The translations under genes and the position numbers were made by a program. The notes below the pieces were generated by a model. The model saw only the letters and a program-made list of their open reading frames with translations. It was not told the origin of the DNA and made no database searches. From Candidatus Sabulitectum sp. (lineage in GTDB: Bacteria > Fermentibacterota > Fermentibacteria > Fermentibacterales > JCC-6), in NCBI GenBank assembly GCA_023136985.1, contig JAGLQD010000070.1, positions 1 to 9,734 of the forward strand: a stretch of DNA of 9,734 nucleotides, in the 5' to 3' direction. This document shows positions 5,474-9,734 of the stretch, piece after piece. Each line of letters opens with the position of its first letter. Position 1 is the first letter of the stretch.

Positions 5474-5729
5474 TTCAGGAATAATTCAGTTACTTCATGC
5501 ACCAAAGGGTACTCCTATGGAGATAGTTTCCCTTGACGGAGGGAAAGTTATGCATCAGAAGCTTACTGCAATGGGGCTTACTCATCATGCAGTGGTCAGA
5601 GTACTTCGCGGTGGTGGCAGCGGGCCTATGGTTGTAGAAGTTCGAGGATCAAGGGTAGGACTGGGGCAGGGTATATGCAGCAGAATTATGGTTCGCCCTT
5701 TTTTTTCAGAGAAAGTTAGAACAGCCTAA
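5460..5729 (+). CDS. feoA: FeoA, small SH3-like ferrous-iron transport protein
   Basis: 89 residues from the ATG at 5460, chosen because GAAGAGG lies 9 bases upstream (5444-5450) and because the earlier in-frame start would bury over 80 bases inside the regulator gene. The sequence follows the FeoA domain through residues 18-80: TPMEIVSLDGG, LTAMGL (the conserved helix ending), VVRVLRGG, then the strands VVEVRGSRVGLGQGICSRIMV. FeoA is a cytoplasmic SH3-fold protein that supports Fe(II) uptake by FeoB. The gene overlaps the regulator by 14 bases and precedes feoB by 2 bases, so all three are almost certainly translated from one message. Length is normal for the family (75-90). Confidence 0.93.
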   Translation: MERTDSGIIQLLHAPKGTPMEIVSLDGGKVMHQKLTAMGLTHHAVVRVLRGGGSGPMVVEVRGSRVGLGQGICSRIMVRPFFSEKVRTA

Positions 5730-5731
5730 TC

Positions 5732-7843
5732 ATGGCACGGCAAACTCTTACGATTGCTCTCGCTGGAAATCCAAATTCCGGTAAAACATCCATATTCAAC
5801 AAACTCACTGGTGCAAGGCAGTCTGTTGGAAACTATCCAGGCATTACTGTTGACCGAAAGGAAGGGCATTTCAGCTGGAAGGGCACGGAAGTAAGAGTCA
5901 TCGATCTTCCGGGTACATACAGTCTTACAGCAGGCTCACCGGAAGAACTCATTGCTCGTAATGTTATTCTTGAAGAAAAGCCCGACCTTGTCATAAATGT
6001 TATTGATGCTTCAAATCTGGAGCGGAACCTCTATCTTACAATGCAACTCATGGAGCTGGGCGTTAACATGATCCTGGCAATGAACATGTGGGATGCAGTA
6101 GAGAGAAGAGGTTACAAAACCGATCTTGAAAGATTGGAATCCATACTTGGTCTTCCTGCAGTGAAAACTGTAGGTAACCGGGGTAGAGGAATTGCTAAGT
6201 TAAAAAATGCAGTTATCGAGAACAAAGGTGTGGAAACTTCAAGCCCATGGGTTAAGGGAGCACCTTCACTGATAAAAAGGGCCGTAAGTGTTCTTTGCGA
6301 TGAACTGGAAGGTCATAACGAACAGCATTGTGAGTGGAAAGCAATAAAGCTTCTTGAGGGTGACTCCGAGGTGGGCAGCCAGGAGGATGAAACCATTACA
6401 GGGTTTGTCAATCAGCTCTCTTCCCGCCTTGAGACAACACGGGGCATATCCAGCGCTATGCTTGTAGCCAGAGCCCGGTACAAGTTTATAGAAGAGCTTA
6501 TTAAACAGGTCGAGGTGAGGCCTGTGAGCACAAGCATGTCCCGCACAGACAGAATTGATGCTGTTGTAACAAACAGATATGCTGGAATCCCAATCTTTCT
6601 TGTAATGATGTATCTGGTTTTCTCATTCACATTCACAGTGGGTGAGCCTCTCATGGGTTACATGGAACAGCTTTTCGAGTTCCTGGGTAACACGGTTTCC
6701 AATTTATGGCCTGCAGGCTCAGAAAGCATGCTCAGAGCGCTGATAGTAGAGGGAGTGATCGGTGGAGTTGGCGGAGTGCTTGTGTTCCTGCCCAACATCT
6801 TTCTTCTCTTCCTTGCAATTGCTCTTCTTGAGGACAGCGGATACATGGCAAGAGTTGCTTTCATAATGGACTCTCTTATGAAGAAACTCGGACTTCACGG
6901 CAAAAGTTTTGTGCCACTTATGATCGGTTTCGGTTGTACAGTCCCTGCAATACTTGCCACCAGAACTCTGGAGAATCGCAATGACAGGTTCACCACACTT
7001 ATGGTAGCACCTCTCATGAGTTGCGGAGCCCGTTTCCCCATCTATATGATGATCATCCCTGCATTCTTTCCACAGGCATGGAGAGCTCCACTGGTCTGGA
7101 TAATTTATTTTGTTGGTATACTGCTTTCCATAGGTGTAGCTAAATTCCTCAGACAAAAGGTTTTTAAGGGAAAGGTTACACCTTTTGTCATGGAGCTGCC
7201 CTCATACCATATTCCTACGCCAATTTCCATTCTCCGGCACACCTGGGACCGGGCAGGAGAGTATGTTAAAAAGGCTGGAACTGTGATTCTTGCCATATCC
7301 ATAATCCTCTGGGTTCTTTCATCATTTCCGCAGAAGAAAAACTTCACAACTGATTATGATACAGAAATAGCAGCAGTAGCTTCTTCAAGTATGTCCTCGG
7401 AGGCAATATCAGATTCAGTAAACAATTTAGAGAACGCAAGGCAGATGGAAGTCTTTACACACACAATTACAGGGCGATTGGGTAAAGCTCTTGAGCCTGC
7501 CATGGAGCCTCTTGGTTTTGACTGGCGGGTAACTACTGCCCTGATGGGTGCCATTGCCGCAAAAGAGGTATTTGTCTCCCAGATGGGTGTTGTATTCGCT
7601 GTAGGACAGGCGGATGAAGACTCCAGTACCCTCAGAGAGAAACTCCGGGAAAACTATACTCCACTTCAGGGACTTGCAATGATGTTGTTCGCACTGATAA
7701 GTGCACCTTGTGTGGCAACCATAGTAGCCACAAAGAAAGAAACAGAATCCTGGAAGTGGGCGATGATACAGCTCTTCGGGCTGACCTTCCTTGCCTACAT
7801 AGTTACACTGATAGTGTACCAGGTGGGAATGCTGGTGATATAG
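5732..7843 (+). CDS. feoB: FeoB, ferrous iron permease with N-terminal GTPase domain
   Basis: 703 residues, normal length. The cytoplasmic N-terminal G domain has G1 GNPNSGKT (12-19), G2 PGIT (36-39), G3 DLPG (58-61), G4 NMWD (118-121) and a G5 region near 147-153. It is followed by a helical region that acts as a nucleotide-release regulator in the family. Membrane segments begin near residue 285. The two inverted Gate motifs are present: GFGCTVPA (399-406, Cys402) and SCGARFP (430-436, Cys431), together with GYMARVAFIMD just before the first. The conserved AKEVFVS segment and APCVAT with Cys660 lie towards the C-terminus. The protein imports Fe(II) across the inner membrane, powered or gated by GTP. 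The ATG follows the feoA stop by 2 bases and has no strong ribosome-binding site, which suggests translational coupling. Confidence 0.97.
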   Translation: MARQTLTIALAGNPNSGKTSIFNKLTGARQSVGNYPGITVDRKEGHFSWKGTEVRVIDLPGTYSLTAGSPEELIARNVILEEKPDLVINVIDASNLERNLYLTMQLMELGVNMILAMNMWDAVERRGYKTDLERLESILGLPAVKTVGNRGRGIAKLKNAVIENKGVETSSPWVKGAPSLIKRAVSVLCDELEGHNEQHCEWKAIKLLEGDSEVGSQEDETITGFVNQLSSRLETTRGISSAMLVARARYKFIEELIKQVEVRPVSTSMSRTDRIDAVVTNRYAGIPIFLVMMYLVFSFTFTVGEPLMGYMEQLFEFLGNTVSNLWPAGSESMLRALIVEGVIGGVGGVLVFLPNIFLLFLAIALLEDSGYMARVAFIMDSLMKKLGLHGKSFVPLMIGFGCTVPAILATRTLENRNDRFTTLMVAPLMSCGARFPIYMMIIPAFFPQAWRAPLVWIIYFVGILLSIGVAKFLRQKVFKGKVTPFVMELPSYHIPTPISILRHTWDRAGEYVKKAGTVILAISIILWVLSSFPQKKNFTTDYDTEIAAVASSSMSSEAISDSVNNLENARQMEVFTHTITGRLGKALEPAMEPLGFDWRVTTALMGAIAAKEVFVSQMGVVFAVGQADEDSSTLREKLRENYTPLQGLAMMLFALISAPCVATIVATKKETESWKWAMIQLFGLTFLAYIVTLIVYQVGMLVI

Positions 7844-7844
7844 A

Positions 7845-7997
7845 ATGGAAAATGCAGCGGTAATAATTATAGTGGCAGCAGTAGCTGTATATCTTGTAAG
7901 ACGTGCTATTCGCAACCACAGATCCGGTGATATGTGTTCAAGCTGTTCCGGCTCGTGTCCCTACAGCAGTGAATGCCCCAGTGTTAAAGAGGATTAA
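7845..7997 (+). CDS. FeoB-associated Cys-rich membrane protein (50 residues)
   Basis: 50 residues, starting one base after the feoB stop. The ATG at 7845 is read through to the TAA at 7995-7997. Residues 4-18 are one hydrophobic membrane segment, followed by a basic patch RRAIRNHR. The cytoplasmic tail carries C31-x2-C34-x3-C38-x5-C44. This layout, one N-terminal helix then a short Cys-rich tail directly after feoB, matches the FeoB-associated Cys-rich membrane protein family (Pfam FeoB_associated), proposed to play a FeoC-like or iron-handling role at FeoB. Four closely spaced Cys could bind Fe(II), zinc or an iron-sulfur cluster. The short length makes it easy to miss, but position, topology and cysteine pattern agree. 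Confidence 0.88.
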   Translation: MENAAVIIIVAAVAVYLVRRAIRNHRSGDMCSSCSGSCPYSSECPSVKED

Positions 7998-8031
7998 CGG
8001 TATTCTTAAGTTTTGTAGGAGAAATTGGATT

Positions 8032-8060
8032 CCCACTTCGTTTGATCAGAACGAAGTGGG
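8032..8060. terminator. Hairpin terminator between the feo operon and the convergent gene
   Basis: CCCACTTCGTT (8032-8042) and AACGAAGTGGG (8050-8060) form a perfect 11-bp stem around a 7-base loop. Three further pairs (one G-T, two A-T) extend it outward. On the plus strand it is followed by GATTGTTT, a modest T-rich tail. On the minus strand the tail contains AATTT. It sits 34 bases after the last feo gene and 41 bases after the stop of the convergent gene, so it probably serves both directions. Confidence 0.8.
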
Positions 8061-8101
8061 GATTGTTTAACAACTGCAGGAATTAGCAGATAACAGAAGA
8101 A

Positions 8102-9734
8102 TCAGTCAGCGTAAATGGGGTAGGTCACTCCTTCTGTCCAGTAGGGGTTTACCTCGGGCATTAACTGCCACTGTGCTCCGCATTCACGCATGAAGGAGAA
8201 ACATTCATCTGCAGCAGCGAAGAGGCTGCCTTCCATTTCCTGTGGAGTTATTGAAAGCTTTACCTCAAGAGATTCCTGAATCTGATCATCGGTTCTGCCA
8301 AGGAAGTGCATGAATTCAATGTCTTCACTGGAGTACCCGTTTGACCTGAGGTTATTCAGATATTCTGAGGCCATTGCAGTGGTTATGTATGTGTCCTGCA
8401 ATCCTTCCGACCTGCAAACATCAAACAGATGAGAGAAACGGTCAGCAGTTTCTATAAGATATTCACCTGCAAGTCTCTTGTAGAATACGTAACAGAGAGC
8501 CTGTTCTTCCATCCAGAATTCCTCATTGTCTATCTCGGCGCCACCCATTCGGTCAAGAGATATCTGGGCAGCCTGCATAACAGCATTCAGAGCCATGGTG
8601 GACTTGACAAATGAATTCATAGCCTGAGACATCTCAGAGGAAAGATTGCCCCCTGGTGTCAAAGAATCAACATGAGCGAAGACCGGAATAGCGTACTCAG
8701 TGTAATCAAATCTTGGTGGGTCCATGCCAAGAGCCTTTATTGCAGAGCCGTATAGATCGATTACTTTATCCAGCCCTCTGTCAAAGATATAACCTGGCCC
8801 CATGCTCACCACTCCCAGGAAATCTGTGGGAACACCGGCAATATTTGAGAAGGTATTTACAGAATTCTTGATTCTTCCGATCTCAGCGTCTACACGACTG
8901 CCATTCTTTCCGGGTGAAACAAGCAGTCTCTGCCTGCTGGTATTCCCAGGCATTGCAATACCGTTTGGGCTGCTTAACCAGTCACCATTGTCGGATGAAT
9001 CACTCCAGTCATCGTCCCAGCCTTTGCGAAGGGCTCTTCGTGATGCTTTGTTCAAACCTGACGAGAAGGAAAGATTGGTACTCTCATTTTCCGGTACCCA
9101 GATCTCTACTCTTGTATGGGTGTAACCCGAGGGGAAGTAGCGAATGTAGTAACCAGCTGGATGCAGAGACCATCTGCCTTCGGGAATGTCTCTTTCGTTG
9201 TACTGGGCAGGCGGGTTGCCGGGAAGAACAGCAATCGCTTCCAGTTCCTCGTATGTTGATCCCGCTCTTGACAGTGTGTTTCTTAATCCTGCTTCTGCTT
9301 CCATTACTGCTCTTAAAGGCTCCGGCAGCTCTCCGAACACCCGGCTCATCATGTCGTCTGGAACAAGAGCCATGTAGCCACCGTTAAGCTCAAAGATCTC
9401 ATCAGGAGTAAGAAGGGCGGTAACCGTTCGCTGCATACTTGAATTCATATCTGTAAACTCGTATTTTGCCAGTACTGCCCAGATAAGCACTTGAACATCC
9501 CTTTGAGGAATTTCACCGTGATCCGAAGAGCGATCCAGTATTGCCTGGATGATGTCTCTTCTGTCCCCGACCAGCGGTGCATAAATGTAACCGTTTCCAC
9601 CGGTGTCAGAAACATAGGTTCCAGCGTGAAGACAGTAGCTTCTTGTCTCAAGTTCATATGCTCCGGGAAGCAGGAATATCGAACCGTCAGAATTCACCGG
9701 CATATCGTAGAGCTGGGTAAAGAAATCAGGCTCA
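8102..9734 (-). CDS. Large protein of unknown function, C-terminal 543 residues (5' end cut by window edge)
   Basis: The frame is open to the last base of the window. The first internal ATG (9703) has no ribosome-binding site and is preceded by ten in-frame codons encoding EPDFFTQLYD, so the true start lies outside. The visible N-terminal part contains YELETRSYCLHAGTYV, a Gly-rich GYIYAPLVG, and an EIPQRDVQVLIWAVLAKYEF helix followed by LTPDEIFELNGGYMALVPDD. This 'SYCLHAGT...IPQR...LIWA' block resembles conserved proteins of unknown function that I cannot name. A beta-rich segment (GRWSLHPAGYYIRYFPSGYTHTRVEIWVPE read in two parts) follows, then a low-complexity Ser/Asp/Trp linker, and a mostly helical C-terminal domain with acidic residues and scattered Cys. 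No membrane helix is visible in this part. It converges on the feo operon and is probably unrelated to it. Confidence 0.8.
   Translation of the reverse strand, partial: EPDFFTQLYDMPVNSDGSIFLLPGAYELETRSYCLHAGTYVSDTGGNGYIYAPLVGDRRDIIQAILDRSSDHGEIPQRDVQVLIWAVLAKYEFTDMNSSMQRTVTALLTPDEIFELNGGYMALVPDDMMSRVFGELPEPLRAVMEAEAGLRNTLSRAGSTYEELEAIAVLPGNPPAQYNERDIPEGRWSLHPAGYYIRYFPSGYTHTRVEIWVPENESTNLSFSSGLNKASRRALRKGWDDDWSDSSDNGDWLSSPNGIAMPGNTSRQRLLVSPGKNGSRVDAEIGRIKNSVNTFSNIAGVPTDFLGVVSMGPGYIFDRGLDKVIDLYGSAIKALGMDPPRFDYTEYAIPVFAHVDSLTPGGNLSSEMSQAMNSFVKSTMALNAVMQAAQISLDRMGGAEIDNEEFWMEEQALCYVFYKRLAGEYLIETADRFSHLFDVCRSEGLQDTYITTAMASEYLNNLRSNGYSSEDIEFMHFLGRTDDQIQESLEVKLSITPQEMEGSLFAAADECFSFMRECGAQWQLMPEVNPYWTEGVTYPIYAD

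Noticed and set aside
6412..7915. Several minus-strand open frames of 66-162 codons opposite feoB and the small Cys-rich gene
   Set aside because: They are antisense shadows of a clearly coding plus-strand gene and lack ribosome-binding sites and domain features.

Overview
The window looks like a chromosomal segment of an anaerobic or microaerophilic diderm bacterium of moderate GC (roughly mid-40s percent by eye). It carries a ferrous-iron uptake operon, several exported proteins with Sec or lipoprotein signals, a six-bladed-propeller-type lipoprotein and a radical SAM enzyme. This mix recalls FCB-group or candidate-phylum anaerobes such as Fermentibacterota or Cloacimonadota. That placement rests on overall style only and is weak. 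I see no rRNA, tRNA, CRISPR array, integrase or transposase gene.

Positions 1-4881 are read on the minus strand. From upstream to downstream the genes are: a small exported hydrophilic protein (4881-4546); a small zinc-ribbon-like protein that may be translated from a leaderless mRNA (4231-3947); a membrane-anchored six-cysteine protein B (3829-3185); its paralogue A (2961-2344); a radical SAM/SPASM enzyme (2347-1265) whose start codon overlaps the stop of A; a secreted cysteine-rich protein (1226-411); and the first 88 codons of a propeller-type lipoprotein (265-1). A 162-bp imperfect palindrome (2979-3140) sits between the two paralogues. The block B-A-radical SAM-secreted protein reads as one transcription unit. 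It is the most likely undescribed system here: two membrane-tethered proteins with identical cysteine spacing, translationally coupled to a putative radical SAM maturase.

Positions 4957-8060 on the plus strand form a compact feo operon: a DtxR/MntR-family metalloregulator (5006-5473), feoA (5460-5729), feoB (5732-7843) and a 50-residue FeoB-associated cysteine-rich membrane protein (7845-7997), closed by a strong hairpin (8032-8060). The promoter region holds a TTAG-N6-CTAA palindrome resembling a DtxR/IdeR box, so the first gene product probably represses its own operon when iron is plentiful. FeoA, FeoB and the small protein would together import and hand over Fe(II). The divergent small exported protein at 4881 shares this control region.

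Positions 8102-9734 on the minus strand are the C-terminal 543 residues of a large protein of unknown function that converges on the feo operon. Its start lies outside the window.
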